A stretch of DNA of 64,000 bases from Lysobacterales bacterium (GTDB taxonomy: Bacteria; Pseudomonadota; Gammaproteobacteria; Xanthomonadales; Ahniellaceae): assembly GCA_016703225.1 (NCBI GenBank), contig JADJCM010000002.1, positions 434,001-498,000 on the forward strand, read 5' to 3'. Both the position numbers and the translations under genes were made by a program. How positions within the stretch are numbered: position 1 is the stretch's first letter; each line of letters begins with the position of its first letter. This document shows positions 34,965 to 44,896 of this stretch, in pieces. A model generated the notes under the pieces. The model was given only the letters and a program-made list of their open reading frames with translations. It was not told where the DNA came from and did no database searches.

Positions 34965-35599
34965 AGACGCGCATCAAGTTCTGCGGCATCACCCATGTCG
35001 AGGATGTGCGGCTGGCCGTGGACGTCGGCGCCGATGCGCTCGGCTTCATCTTCGCCAGTGGCAGCCCGCGCCGACTCGATCCGGCGCAACTCGACGTCCT
35101 GCTCGACGCCGTGCCGGCATCGGTTGTCCCGGTCGCGTTGTTTCGCAACGCCGCGGCGGACCAGGTCGCCGCGATCCTGGCGCGTTCACCGCGCCTGCTC
35201 GCACAATTTCACGGCGACGAACCGCCGGAGTTTTGTGCGGCGTTCGGGCGGCCGTGGTGGAAGGCGGTGCCGATGGGCGCGCTCCCCGACGCCGGGCTGA
35301 TGGCGTATCTGGAGTCCCATGCCCGCGCCGGCTGTCATGGTCTGGTGTTCGACAGTCATGGCGGCGCCCAGTCCGGTGGCAGCGGCCGCGGCTTCGAGTG
35401 GTCTCGGATTCCCGCTGCGCTGCCGGCTCCGCTGATTCTGGCCGGTGGCTTGACTCCGGAGACGGTGGCCGACGCGGTACGCCGGGTGCGGCCGCACACG
35501 GTCGATGTGTCGTCGGGCATCGAATCCGCGCCCGGCATCAAGGATCATGCAAAAATGCGTCGCTTCGCCGATGAGGTTTTCCGTGCTCGAACCGATTGA
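34961..35599 (+). CDS. trpF: phosphoribosylanthranilate isomerase
   Basis: TrpF catalyses the Amadori rearrangement in tryptophan synthesis. The 212-residue TIM barrel begins with the catalytic Cys region MKTRIKFCGIT, followed by GADALGFIFASGSPR. The catalytic Asp is in VFDSHGG, and the phosphate is bound by the LILAGGLTPETV and VDVSSGIESAPGIKD segments. It is the typical monofunctional enzyme. The GTG start overlaps truA, and its end overlaps the likely trpB start. Confidence 0.96.
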   Translation: MKTRIKFCGITHVEDVRLAVDVGADALGFIFASGSPRRLDPAQLDVLLDAVPASVVPVALFRNAAADQVAAILARSPRLLAQFHGDEPPEFCAAFGRPWWKAVPMGALPDAGLMAYLESHARAGCHGLVFDSHGGAQSGGSGRGFEWSRIPAALPAPLILAGGLTPETVADAVRRVRPHTVDVSSGIESAPGIKDHAKMRRFADEVFRARTD

Positions 35600-36815
35600 A
35601 CCCACCTTGCGTCCCGATGACCTGATGTCCATGCCGGATGCGCGCGGGCATTTCGGGCCCTACGGCGGTCGCTTCGTCGCCGACACGCTGATGGCACCGC
35701 TGGCCGAACTGGCGGCGGCCTACGAACAGCTCAAGCACGATCCCGATTTCATTGCCGAACTCGACTACGACTATCGTCACTACGTCGGCCGACCGAGTCC
35801 GATCTACCACGCGCGCGGATTGTCGAAAGCCGTGGGCGGCGCCCAGATTCTGCTCAAGCGCGAGGACCTGAACCACACCGGCGCGCACAAGATCAACAAC
35901 ACCATTGGCCAGGCCATGCTCGCCAAGCGCATGGGCAAGACCCGCATCATCGCCGAGACTGGTGCCGGCCAGCATGGCGTCGCCAGTGCCACGGTCGCGG
36001 CTCGGCTCGGGCTCGAATGCGTGGTCTACATGGGTGCGACCGACATCGAGCGCCAGTCGATCAATGTCTATCGGATGAAGCTGCTCGGCGCGACCGTAGT
36101 GCCGGTGACCAGCGGCTCGAAAACACTGAAGGACGCGTTGAATGAGGCGCTGCGTGACTGGGTCAGCAATGTCGCGCACACCTTCTACATCATCGGTACC
36201 GTCGCCGGCCCGCATCCCTATCCGATGCTGGTGCGCGATTTCAATGCAGTTTGCGGCCGCGAAGCGCGTGCGCAGATGCTGGCCGAGTACGGCCGCCTGC
36301 CGGACGCGCTGGTCGCCTGTGTCGGCGGTGGCTCGAACGCGATCGGCCTGTTCCATCCCTTCCTCAACGATCGCGATGTCGCGATCTGGGGCGCGGAAGC
36401 GGCGGGCGAGGGCATCGGCTCCGGCCTGCACGCCGCTTCGCTGGTCGCGGGTCGTCCCGGCGTGTTGCACGGCAACCGCACCTATCTGCTCTGTGACGAA
36501 AACGGCCAGGTGCGCGACACGCACTCGGTCTCGGCCGGCCTCGACTATCCCGGTGTCGGCCCCGAGCACGCATGGCTGAAGGACATCGGTCGCGCCCACT
36601 ATGTCGGCATCACCGACGACGAGGCGATGGCGGCGTTCCATCAACTGGCACGCAGCGAAGGCATTCTCGCCGCGCTCGAATCGAGCCATGCGGTGGCGCA
36701 GGGCATCAAGCTGGCGCGCGATCTGCCGAAGGACAAGCTGGTGCTGGTGAACTTGTCCGGGCGCGGCGACAAGGACATCTACACGATCGCGAAGCGCGAA
36801 GGCATGTCGCTGTGA
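35583..36815 (+). CDS. trpB: tryptophan synthase beta chain
   Basis: TrpB joins indole and serine using pyridoxal phosphate. I chose the GTG at 35583 because GAGG lies six bases upstream and the N-terminus then has a normal length (410 residues); ATG codons at 35571 and 35625 are alternatives. The PLP lysine is in HTGAHKINN, the GAGQHGVASA loop binds the carboxylate, and the cofactor phosphate site is GGGSNAIG. The C-terminal LVNLSGRGDKD is conserved. It overlaps trpF by 17 bp and trpA by GTGA. Confidence 0.95.
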   Translation: MLEPIEPTLRPDDLMSMPDARGHFGPYGGRFVADTLMAPLAELAAAYEQLKHDPDFIAELDYDYRHYVGRPSPIYHARGLSKAVGGAQILLKREDLNHTGAHKINNTIGQAMLAKRMGKTRIIAETGAGQHGVASATVAARLGLECVVYMGATDIERQSINVYRMKLLGATVVPVTSGSKTLKDALNEALRDWVSNVAHTFYIIGTVAGPHPYPMLVRDFNAVCGREARAQMLAEYGRLPDALVACVGGGSNAIGLFHPFLNDRDVAIWGAEAAGEGIGSGLHAASLVAGRPGVLHGNRTYLLCDENGQVRDTHSVSAGLDYPGVGPEHAWLKDIGRAHYVGITDDEAMAAFHQLARSEGILAALESSHAVAQGIKLARDLPKDKLVLVNLSGRGDKDIYTIAKREGMSL

Positions 36816-37636
36816 GCACGCGCATCGAAACCCGCATGGCCGAGCTCAAATCCGCAGGCCGCTGCGGCTTGATTCCTTTCGTGACCGCGGGCGATCCGCA
36901 CCCGGACTGGATGGGCGGCATCCTGCATGCGCTGGTCGAGAGCGGCGCCGACCTGATCGAGTTGGGCATGCCCTTTTCCGATCCGATGGCCGATGGTCCG
37001 GTCATCCAGAAATCCAGCGAACGTGCGCTCGAGCGCGGCATGACGCTCGACCGCACGCTGATGATCGTGCGCGAATTCCGTCAGCGCGACGCGACCACGC
37101 CGGTGGTGCTGATGGGTTATCTCAATCCGGTCGAGTACTACGGCTGGGACCAGTTCGCGGCGAGTGCGAAATCCGCCGGCGTCGATGGACTGCTGATCGT
37201 CGACTGCCCACCCGAGGAAGCCGACAGCGTGCGTCCGGTGCTCGCGCAGCACGCGCTCGACCAGATCTTCCTGGCCTCGCCGACCACCACCGACGCACGC
37301 ATCGCGACCATGGGCGAACTGGCCCAGGGTTACGTCTACTACGTGTCCTTCGCCGGCATCACCGGCGCCGACCGCTTGGTGATGGCCGATGTCGGCGACA
37401 AGCTGGACGCATTGCGCGGCAAGATCCGGGTTCCGATCGCGGTTGGCTTCGGCGTCAAGACTGCCGCGCAGGCTGCAGCGCTGGCGCCGCATGCCGATGC
37501 CGTGGTCGTCGGTAGCGCGCTGGTCGAGCAACTGGCCGCCGCGACCTCGTTAACGGATGCGCAACAACGCGCCCGCGATTTCCTGCAACCCTTGCGCCGC
37601 GCCATTGATGCCGCCCGCACGACGGAGACCGTCTGA
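36812..37636 (+). CDS. trpA: tryptophan synthase alpha chain
   Basis: TrpA releases indole from indole-3-glycerol phosphate and channels it to TrpB. The 274-residue barrel has the catalytic Glu and Asp in LIELGMPFSDPMADGP, the YYVSFAGITGA loop and the phosphate-binding VGFGVKTAAQA and VVVGSAL segments. GTG start, 4-bp overlap with trpB. Together with trpF and trpB this forms the second half of the tryptophan pathway; trpE, trpG, trpD and trpC are not in the window. Confidence 0.96.
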   Translation: MSTRIETRMAELKSAGRCGLIPFVTAGDPHPDWMGGILHALVESGADLIELGMPFSDPMADGPVIQKSSERALERGMTLDRTLMIVREFRQRDATTPVVLMGYLNPVEYYGWDQFAASAKSAGVDGLLIVDCPPEEADSVRPVLAQHALDQIFLASPTTTDARIATMGELAQGYVYYVSFAGITGADRLVMADVGDKLDALRGKIRVPIAVGFGVKTAAQAAALAPHADAVVVGSALVEQLAAATSLTDAQQRARDFLQPLRRAIDAARTTETV

Positions 37637-37719
37637 TGGCTCGTTCCCCGTCGCATTCCGGTACCCGCAAACCCGAGACCGACCATGACCTCCACCCCCC
37701 GATCAGTGATGGCGATCCA

Positions 37720-38589
<870 letters not shown>

Positions 38590-38689
38590 ACGATCGGACA
38601 ATTCGTTGCAGCGGCGGGAACGCCGCGGCACGGCGTTTGCGTCGAACTGCGCAGGGTGCGCGCCGTTGCGGACGCCCGATTGGAGTGGC

Positions 38690-39973
38690 ATGGAAACGCA
38701 GGATTCGCTGGAAGCATGGTTGGCGCGGATTGTTGCCGTGCCACCAGACCGCATCGAACTGGGATTGGAACGCATCCGCCAGGTCCACCAGCGGATGCGA
38801 CAACCACGGCCCGCCCCGATCGTCATCACCGTCGCCGGAACCAATGGCAAGGGATCGACCGTCGCCTTTCTCGAAAGCATGTTGCGGGCTGCCGGCTACC
38901 GCGTCGGCAGCTTCACTTCGCCGCACCTGTTTCTTTTCAACGAACGCATCGTGGTGGACGGCGTTGCGGCGACGGATGCCGACATCGTCGCCGGCTTCCA
39001 GGCCGTCGAGGCGGCGCGTGGGGAGGTGTCGCTGACCTTCTTCGAATATGCCACGCTGGCGGCGTTTCATCTGTTCGCGGAGCGCGCGCTCGATGTCGCG
39101 GTGCTGGAGGTTGGCTTGGGCGGACGCCTCGACGCAGTGAACCTGATCGACGCCGACGCCGCCATCGTCACCACCGTCGATCTCGATCACCAGCAGTATC
39201 TCGGGACTACCCGCGACCAGATCGCGATCGAGAAGGCGGGCGTGTTCCGCGCCGGTCGGCCGGCGATCATCGGTGATGCCGATGCGCCGTCGAGTCTGCT
39301 CGCCGAGGCCGAGCGCATCGGCGCACACCCGCTGCGCCTCGGGCACGAGTTCCGTATCGATGTCGGTGGCGACGACTGGCGCTGGATCGGGGTCGGCACC
39401 AGCCTGCGCTTGCCGCACCCGGCGTTGCGTGCGCCGGTGCAGCACAGCAACGCGGCGGCTGCAATCGCCGCGTTGATGGCGTTGCGCGAACACTTGCAGG
39501 TGCCGTTTCGCGCCTTGCGCATCGGTCTCGCGGAGGCGCAGGTGCGCGGTCGCCTCGAGGTGTTTCCGGGTCCGATCGAGACTGTGGTTGATGTCGGCCA
39601 CAACCCGCAGGCCGCGGCAGTGCTGGCCGAATGGCTGCGACGTCACCCGCGGCGAACGCGGGCGGTGTTCTCGGCGCTCGCCGACAAGGACATCGCCGGC
39701 ATCGTCGAGCCGCTGCTGGCGCGCGTGGCGCACTGGCATCTGGCTGGCCTCGATGGCTGCAGTTCGCGCGGCCTGGACGCGACCGCGCTGCGTCGGCGCA
39801 TTGGTGATCTGCTCGGCGACGATTGCTGCTCGCTGCATTCCGATCCGCGCGCGGCGCTGGCCGCCGCCGTGGCAGAGGCGAAGGCGGGTGAGCGCATTCT
39901 CGCGTTCGGCTCGTTCCATCTGGTGGCGGCGCTCGGCCCGGTGCTGAACCAGGGTGCTACGCCCGCAAACTGA
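38690..39973 (+). CDS. folC: bifunctional dihydrofolate/folylpolyglutamate synthase
   Basis: FolC adds glutamate to dihydropteroate and extends folate polyglutamates. The ATG at 38690 is preceded by TTGGAGTGGC. The 427-residue protein has the Mur-ligase type ATP motif VAGTNGKGS, the VGSFTSPHL loop, LEVGLGGRLDAVN, VDLDHQQYLG with the lysine-containing EKAGVFR segment, and the C-terminal VDVGHNPQAA. The position after accD is the classical gammaproteobacterial order. Confidence 0.96.
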   Translation: METQDSLEAWLARIVAVPPDRIELGLERIRQVHQRMRQPRPAPIVITVAGTNGKGSTVAFLESMLRAAGYRVGSFTSPHLFLFNERIVVDGVAATDADIVAGFQAVEAARGEVSLTFFEYATLAAFHLFAERALDVAVLEVGLGGRLDAVNLIDADAAIVTTVDLDHQQYLGTTRDQIAIEKAGVFRAGRPAIIGDADAPSSLLAEAERIGAHPLRLGHEFRIDVGGDDWRWIGVGTSLRLPHPALRAPVQHSNAAAAIAALMALREHLQVPFRALRIGLAEAQVRGRLEVFPGPIETVVDVGHNPQAAAVLAEWLRRHPRRTRAVFSALADKDIAGIVEPLLARVAHWHLAGLDGCSSRGLDATALRRRIGDLLGDDCCSLHSDPRAALAAAVAEAKAGERILAFGSFHLVAALGPVLNQGATPAN

Positions 39974-39999
39974 CGCGACGCGGCGGGCGACGCGGCCCG

Positions 40000-40005
40000 T
40001 ATAAT
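40000..40005 (+). promoter_or_regulatory. TATAAT -10 element upstream of dedD
   Basis: A perfect TATAAT lies 30 bp before the dedD start, in a GC-rich 61-bp gap after folC. The -35 region at normal spacing (GACGCG) is poor, so this would be a -10-dependent promoter for dedD-cvpA-purF if used. Confidence 0.5.
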
Positions 40006-40034
40006 CCGCGCCTTCCGTCATGCCGGGAATTGCC

Positions 40035-41024
40035 ATGGATCCGACCTTGCAGAAGCGGCTGATCGGCGCTTCGGTGTTGATTGTGCTCGCCGTCATCTTT
40101 GTGCCGATGGTGCTCGATGGCGCCGGCGAGCGTGGTGCGGAGTCGCTGCCGCTGGCCATTCCGGCCATGCCCGAGCGCGATTTCGAAACCCGCGAGGTGC
40201 CGCTCGACTTGCCCGTCGCCACCGCGCCCGCAAGCGTGGCCGAAGCCATCGGCGTGGCTTCGGCGGACGCCGAATCGGCGCCCGCGACTGACGCTGTTTC
40301 CGCTCAGCCCGATGCTGTCGCCGCGGTGGACACGCAGGCTCCAGTGCGCGTCGATGCCGTTTCCGGCGCCGCCGCTGGGGCGCAGGCGACGCCCGTTGCC
40401 GCGAACCCCGCAGCAGCGGTCGCGAGCGCTCCGGCGACGGCCGCACCCGCCGCTTCTGCGCCTTCCGCGTCCGCGGCTGCGGCCGACTTGCCGACGCCGG
40501 CAAGCGGGCGCTTTCTGATCGGGCTCGGCAGCTACGCGAATGCCGCGAATGCGCAGGCGCTGGCGGCGCAACTGCGCGGTGCCGGGTTCAAGGTGCTCAG
40601 CGATCAAGTCGCGGTGAACGGGCAGCAGACCACGCGACTGCGCATCGGTCCGTACGCAACCCGCGGCCAGGCTGAAGCGGCGCGGCTCGAGGTGCGCCGC
40701 CTGCGCGCCGATCTGCCAGCGACGATCAGCGAAACCGACGACACCCCCGCCAGTGACGCGCCGGCGATCGCGCGCAGCGCCGCGGCCACCTCGGTGTGGG
40801 CGGTGCAGGTCGGCGCGTTCAAGCTCGAAGCCGAAGCCAATGCCAAACGCGATCAGTTGCGCCAGGCCGGGTTTGCCGCCTTCGTCGAGAAGATCAACAC
40901 CGAGGCCGGAGTGCTCTGGCGCGTGCGCATCGGGCCGGAGAACAAGCGCGCTGATGCCGATGCGGTGAAAGCCGGCGTCAAGCGCCGCTTCGGTATCGAT
41001 GGCATCGTGGTTCCCTATCCGTGA
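40035..41024 (+). CDS. dedD: SPOR domain protein (DedD-like)
   Basis: SPOR proteins bind septal peptidoglycan lacking stem peptides. The ATG at 40035 is preferred over 40020 because GGGAA precedes it and MDPTLQKRLIGASVL matches the family. One N-terminal membrane anchor (about 9-29) is followed by a long Ala/Pro-rich linker. There are two SPOR domains rather than one: about 157-232 (RFLIGLGSYANAANA) and about 255-329 (VWAVQVGAFKLEAEA). The second copy is an elaboration compared with E. coli DedD. It overlaps cvpA by GTGA. Confidence 0.9.
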   Translation: MDPTLQKRLIGASVLIVLAVIFVPMVLDGAGERGAESLPLAIPAMPERDFETREVPLDLPVATAPASVAEAIGVASADAESAPATDAVSAQPDAVAAVDTQAPVRVDAVSGAAAGAQATPVAANPAAAVASAPATAAPAASAPSASAAAADLPTPASGRFLIGLGSYANAANAQALAAQLRGAGFKVLSDQVAVNGQQTTRLRIGPYATRGQAEAARLEVRRLRADLPATISETDDTPASDAPAIARSAAATSVWAVQVGAFKLEAEANAKRDQLRQAGFAAFVEKINTEAGVLWRVRIGPENKRADADAVKAGVKRRFGIDGIVVPYP

Positions 41025-41587
41025 GCCCGGCCGACTGGCTGATCGTGCTGGCAGTCGCGACTTCGGTCGTGATCGGCCTGTTTCGCGGTCTGGTGGTCGA
41101 AGTGATGGCGCTGGTGGTGTGGGCGCTGGCACTGGCGGCTTCGGCACTGCTGGCACCGAAGCTCGCGGACGCACTCGGTACTGCCATCGAAACGCCTTCG
41201 GCGCGCATCTTCCTGGCCTATGCGCTGGTCTTCGTCGGTGTCCTGTTGGTTGGCGCGATCGCCACCTGGATGTTGCGCAAACTGGTTGCCGGCACCGGCC
41301 TGTCCGGCACTGATCGTCTGCTTGGCGGTGTCTTCGGCATCGCCCGCGGCGTGGTGCTGGTGGTGCTGGTGGTGCTGATGCTCGGGCTGACGCCGCTGCC
41401 GCGCGATGCCTGGTGGCGCGGCTCGCGCCTGCTGCCGCACGTGGTCATGCTCGCCGAGCGCGCCCGCGCGCAACTGCCCGAGCGCATCGCTGCGCAGATC
41501 CGTCTCGACGGCTCCGAAGCGCCGGCGCTGCTCCCCTCCGCTCCGATCGATGCGCTGCAGCGCGTCGGCCCCGTCTCCAATCCCTGA
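41021..41587 (+). CDS. cvpA: CvpA family membrane protein
   Basis: The 188-residue protein has four predicted membrane helices, starting SPADWLIVLAVATSVVIGLFRGLVVEV, and the family TDRLLGGVFGIARG segment near the third helix. CvpA was named for an effect on colicin V production and is now linked to envelope integrity; its biochemical role is unclear. It sits between dedD and purF in the usual order and starts with GTG overlapping dedD. Confidence 0.93.
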   Translation: MSPADWLIVLAVATSVVIGLFRGLVVEVMALVVWALALAASALLAPKLADALGTAIETPSARIFLAYALVFVGVLLVGAIATWMLRKLVAGTGLSGTDRLLGGVFGIARGVVLVVLVVLMLGLTPLPRDAWWRGSRLLPHVVMLAERARAQLPERIAAQIRLDGSEAPALLPSAPIDALQRVGPVSNP

Positions 41588-41595
41588 GGTTCTCC

Positions 41596-43068
41596 ATGTG
41601 CGGCATTCTTGGCATCGTCGGACGCAGTGACGTAGGCGCCGCGTTGTACGACGGACTCACCGTGCTCCAGCATCGCGGCCAGGATGCCGCCGGCATCGCC
41701 ACGTTCGACGGTGCGCGGCTGCTGCGGCACAAGGGCAAGGGGCTGGCCAAGGATGTCTTCGACAGCGACAGCATGGCGCGCTTGCGCGGTCGCATCGGCA
41801 TCGCCCACTGCCGCTACCCGACCGCAGGCAGCGAGGGCGCGGCCGAGGCGCAGCCGTTCTACGTCAACTCCCCCTACGGCATCGCGCTCGGGCACAACGG
41901 CAATCTGATCAATACCGACCAGCTGCGTCGCGAGTTGTACGAACAGGACCGCCGCCACATCAACACCGGCTCCGATTCGGAAGTGTTGCTCAACATCTTC
42001 GCGCACGAACTGGCGGCGCGCGATGGCGCCAGGCCGCAGGTGGACGATGTCTTCGCGGCCATTGCCCGCGTGCACCAGCGCTGCGTCGGCGGCTATTCCG
42101 TGGTCGCCATCGTGCTCGGTCTCGGCGTGGTGGCGTTTCGCGATGTGCATGGCATCCGCCCGCTGGTGCTCGGCAAGCGCGAGACGCCGGAAGGCCCGGA
42201 GTGGGCGGTCGCTTCGGAATCGGTCGCGCTCGACCTGCTCGGCTTCAAGCGCGAGCGCGACGTGCGTCCGGGCGAGGGTATCGTGCTCAGCGCCGAGGGC
42301 GAGTTGCACGCGCACCAGTGCGCCGAGCCGGGGCAGCACGCGCCGTGCATCTTCGAATACGTCTATTTCGCGCGCCCCGACTCGATGATCGAGGATGTGT
42401 CCGTATACAAGGCGCGCTTGCGCATGGGCGAGCGGCTGGCGGCGAAGATCCAGCGCCTGCGCCCCGACCACGACATCGAGGCGGTGATCCCGATTCCCGA
42501 TACTTCGCGCACTGCCGCGCTGGCTCTGGCCCAGGTGCTGGACCTGAAGTATCGCGAGGGTTTCGTCAAGAACCGCTATGTCGGGCGTACCTTCATCATG
42601 CCGGGGCAGGGGGAGCGGGTGAAGTCGGTGCGGCGCAAGCTCAACGCCATCGAGCTCGAGTTCCGCAACAAGGTGGTGCTGCTGGTCGACGACTCGATCG
42701 TGCGTGGCACCACCTCGAAGCAGATCATCCAGATGGCGCGCGAGGCCGGCGCGCGCAAGGTCTATCTGGCAAGCGCGGCGCCGCCGGTGCGACATCCCAA
42801 TGTCTATGGCATCGACATGCCGGCGGCCGAGGAGTTGGTGGCGCACGGTCGCAGCGAGTCGGAAGTCGAGCAGTACCTCGGCTGCGACTGGCTGATCTAC
42901 CAGGATCTCGATGATCTGGTCGCAGCGGTGGCCGACGGCAACGAGGCCCTGAGCCGCTTCGATACCTCCTGCTTCTCCGGCGAATACGTGACCGGCTTGC
43001 CGGACGGCTACCTGGCCGCCATCGCGGCGCAGCGCGCGGATTCCGAGAAGGCGAAGCGGCGCGGTTGA
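41596..43068 (+). CDS. purF: amidophosphoribosyltransferase
   Basis: PurF carries out the first committed step of purine synthesis, making phosphoribosylamine from PRPP and glutamine. The ATG at 41596 follows TGAGGTTCTCC and is processed to expose Cys2 (MCGILGIVG), the glutaminase nucleophile. The glutaminase domain has LQHRGQDAAGIAT and GHNGNLIN; the PRPP motif is VVLLVDDSIVRGTTS. The length of 490 residues and lack of a leader fit the E. coli-type enzyme. Confidence 0.97.
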   Translation: MCGILGIVGRSDVGAALYDGLTVLQHRGQDAAGIATFDGARLLRHKGKGLAKDVFDSDSMARLRGRIGIAHCRYPTAGSEGAAEAQPFYVNSPYGIALGHNGNLINTDQLRRELYEQDRRHINTGSDSEVLLNIFAHELAARDGARPQVDDVFAAIARVHQRCVGGYSVVAIVLGLGVVAFRDVHGIRPLVLGKRETPEGPEWAVASESVALDLLGFKRERDVRPGEGIVLSAEGELHAHQCAEPGQHAPCIFEYVYFARPDSMIEDVSVYKARLRMGERLAAKIQRLRPDHDIEAVIPIPDTSRTAALALAQVLDLKYREGFVKNRYVGRTFIMPGQGERVKSVRRKLNAIELEFRNKVVLLVDDSIVRGTTSKQIIQMAREAGARKVYLASAAPPVRHPNVYGIDMPAAEELVAHGRSESEVEQYLGCDWLIYQDLDDLVAAVADGNEALSRFDTSCFSGEYVTGLPDGYLAAIAAQRADSEKAKRRG

Positions 43069-43427
43069 TCGCTCCAGGTGCGCCGACGAACCGGCGCATG
43101 CCCAGGAAAAGCTGTGAAATCAGCAGGTTGCGCAGCAGATGCACGTGGGGCTCCATGGTTGCCGAGAACGTTACCGGCACTTGGCACCCTGCTGATCGGC
43201 AGCGGGGACCGTGGCTGTCCGGTTTTGTTCCCGAGCTGCGTTACTAGTCCTCGAAGGTCATTCAGCCGCCGCCCGCAGGGTGCCCGGCGGCATGTCCGAA
43301 GGTCCGCGCCCGCGGCCAGGCTTCAACTTGTAAAGAATTGCTGTTAAGGTCGCGGGTGTTTGGGGTTCAGTTCGCGCTCAGGCTTCGGCCGCGAGGGCGT
43401 CAATCGTTGGGAATCAGGAGGAAATCC
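43069..43427. other. 359-bp intergenic region, no gene supported
   Basis: Short frames occur on both strands (for example 43065-43247) but none has a ribosome binding site or recognisable content. The last 110 bp are less GC-rich and contain AACTTGTAAAGAATTGCTGT followed by TAAGG around 43326-43350, a likely promoter area for the secreted protein operon, although no clear -35/-10 pair can be assigned. Confidence 0.5.
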
Positions 43428-44384
43428 ATGATCCGCAAGTCTCAGTTGTTCCTCGCAGTCGCCGCGCTCGTCGGCATGAACGCCGCCATGGCGGCCTGCA
43501 ACACCACCCAGTGGGGCCAGGGCGGCGTAACCGCAGTGGTCGGCACGCCGATCGCCGATGGTCCCGTCGCTTCCGACGCCAATGCGGCGCAAACCCCCCG
43601 TTACTCGGGTAAGTGCGGTCTGGCTTCGGCCGCGGCCGGTAGCTATGTCCAGGACGGCTCCCCGCTCACCGAGGCGGCCTATATCTCGCGGTTCTATGTG
43701 AAACCCAACAACACCGGCGAAGCCGTGGTCTTCCAGGCCATGGCCGATGAAACGGCCGACTACGCGATCTTCCAGATCACGTTCGATGCGGCCGCGAACG
43801 CCTTCAAGTTCTACGGCAGCAACGGTGCTGGCGGCTTCGGCACCCCAGTCTCGATCACCACCGCGAACGGCGGCGCGATCGTCGCCAACCGCTGGTACAT
43901 GATCGAAACCAACTTCCAGCGTGGAGCCGGAACGAATGGCGGTACCTTGGCGGTGTCTCTCATCGGCAATCGTGGCAACGCGAATTACACCCTCACCACG
44001 CCGTCTACGACGACGCTCACGGCAGGCAACATCGTCCTTGCAGACGCGGGAGATGGTGTTGACTACGTTCGTTTCGGCTGGGTTTCCGGCGGAGCCGGAA
44101 CGGGAGTCACTGTTGATGCATTCGAATCGCGCCGAAGTACGGCGATCGGGTCGCTGAGGCGTGGCGATGCAAGCAATAACGGGACGTGCACGTCTGGCGA
44201 CGTCACCCAGTTGTTGCAAGAAGTTAACGCCATCGCGGGAAATAGCGAGCCGGGTTTGAAGCTTGGTCAGACCGACTGCTCCGAGAATGGCTCAGTCACG
44301 TCGGGTGATGCGACCTGCCTCTTGAACCTCGTGAATGCCGACACGGCATCGGGCGGCACCCGCGCGTGCGGCATGCCCCTCTAA
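43428..44384 (+). CDS. secreted protein with C-terminal dockerin-like domain
   Basis: A very good ribosome binding site (CAGGAGGAAATCC) precedes the ATG. A signal peptide (ending NAAMAACN) is followed by a beta-rich domain of about 220 residues with a concanavalin-like feel (ISRFYVKPNNTGEAVVFQAM, FQITFDAAANAFKFYG), which I cannot assign. The last 70 residues contain two 12-residue calcium-loop motifs, DASNNGTCTSGD and DCSENGSVTSGD, each followed by a short helix (VTQLLQEVN and ATCLLNLVN). This duplicated loop-helix is the hallmark of type I dockerins. It heads a three-gene run whose other members look cohesin-like. Confidence 0.8.
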   Translation: MIRKSQLFLAVAALVGMNAAMAACNTTQWGQGGVTAVVGTPIADGPVASDANAAQTPRYSGKCGLASAAAGSYVQDGSPLTEAAYISRFYVKPNNTGEAVVFQAMADETADYAIFQITFDAAANAFKFYGSNGAGGFGTPVSITTANGGAIVANRWYMIETNFQRGAGTNGGTLAVSLIGNRGNANYTLTTPSTTTLTAGNIVLADAGDGVDYVRFGWVSGGAGTGVTVDAFESRRSTAIGSLRRGDASNNGTCTSGDVTQLLQEVNAIAGNSEPGLKLGQTDCSENGSVTSGDATCLLNLVNADTASGGTRACGMPL

Positions 44385-44424
44385 TCGCGATATAGCGAAC
44401 CTCACTGGATTCAGGAGAACTCTA

Positions 44425-44874
44425 ATGAACATCAAGTTTGCAGTTGCCGCGTCGCTGTTTTTCGCCGCTGCTGGTGTCAGTGCCAAGTCCGAGAACGCCC
44501 CGCTCGGAATGGAAGTCGAGACGAAGGGCGGCTCGAAGATCATGTCGCTCGATTTTGAAAGTTCGGGCGACGCCGCATCCTTCACGTTCCGCGTGGTCTT
44601 TCCCGATGGCGCAAAGCAGATCGATGCCTCGCGTTGCCTCTCGGAGTTGCCGAAGGGTTTCATCGGTGTTTGCAAGGTCTACGACGGGAAAATCGTCGCC
44701 GTGACTGTTGTCAACAATGAAGGCGGGGTGTTCCCGGCCGGATTGAATCGCGTCGGCAAGCTTTCCTACGTGTCGAATAGCAAGTCCGCGCCTGTCATCG
44801 ATACTTTCGAGGCTTCCGACCGCAATGGCGAGGTTGCCCAGATGGGATCGGCGAAAGTTCAGAAGTTGGATTGA
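44425..44874 (+). CDS. small secreted protein, possibly cohesin-like
   Basis: A 149-residue protein with a signal peptide (ending AAGVSAKSE) and a ribosome binding site CAGGAGAACTCTA. The mature part is a single beta-sandwich domain: SLDFESSGDAASFTFRVVFP, a Cys pair (SRCLSELPKGFIGVCK), IVAVTVVNNEG, and RVGKLSYVS. The pattern of a G-D-A-x-F-x-F strand followed by a G-L-G/R-V-G-x-x-x-F strand is similar to cohesin modules, but similarity is weak and this is inference. It lies 40 bp after the dockerin-like gene and 22 bp before the anchor protein, in the same orientation. Confidence 0.7.
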   Translation: MNIKFAVAASLFFAAAGVSAKSENAPLGMEVETKGGSKIMSLDFESSGDAASFTFRVVFPDGAKQIDASRCLSELPKGFIGVCKVYDGKIVAVTVVNNEGGVFPAGLNRVGKLSYVSNSKSAPVIDTFEASDRNGEVAQMGSAKVQKLD

Positions 44875-44896
44875 GTAAACCAATCGGAGTGACGAG

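Noticed and set aside
43065..43247. 60-codon plus-strand frame and an overlapping minus-strand frame after purF
   Set aside because: No ribosome binding site, no recognisable content, and both overlap the end of purF; treated as non-coding.
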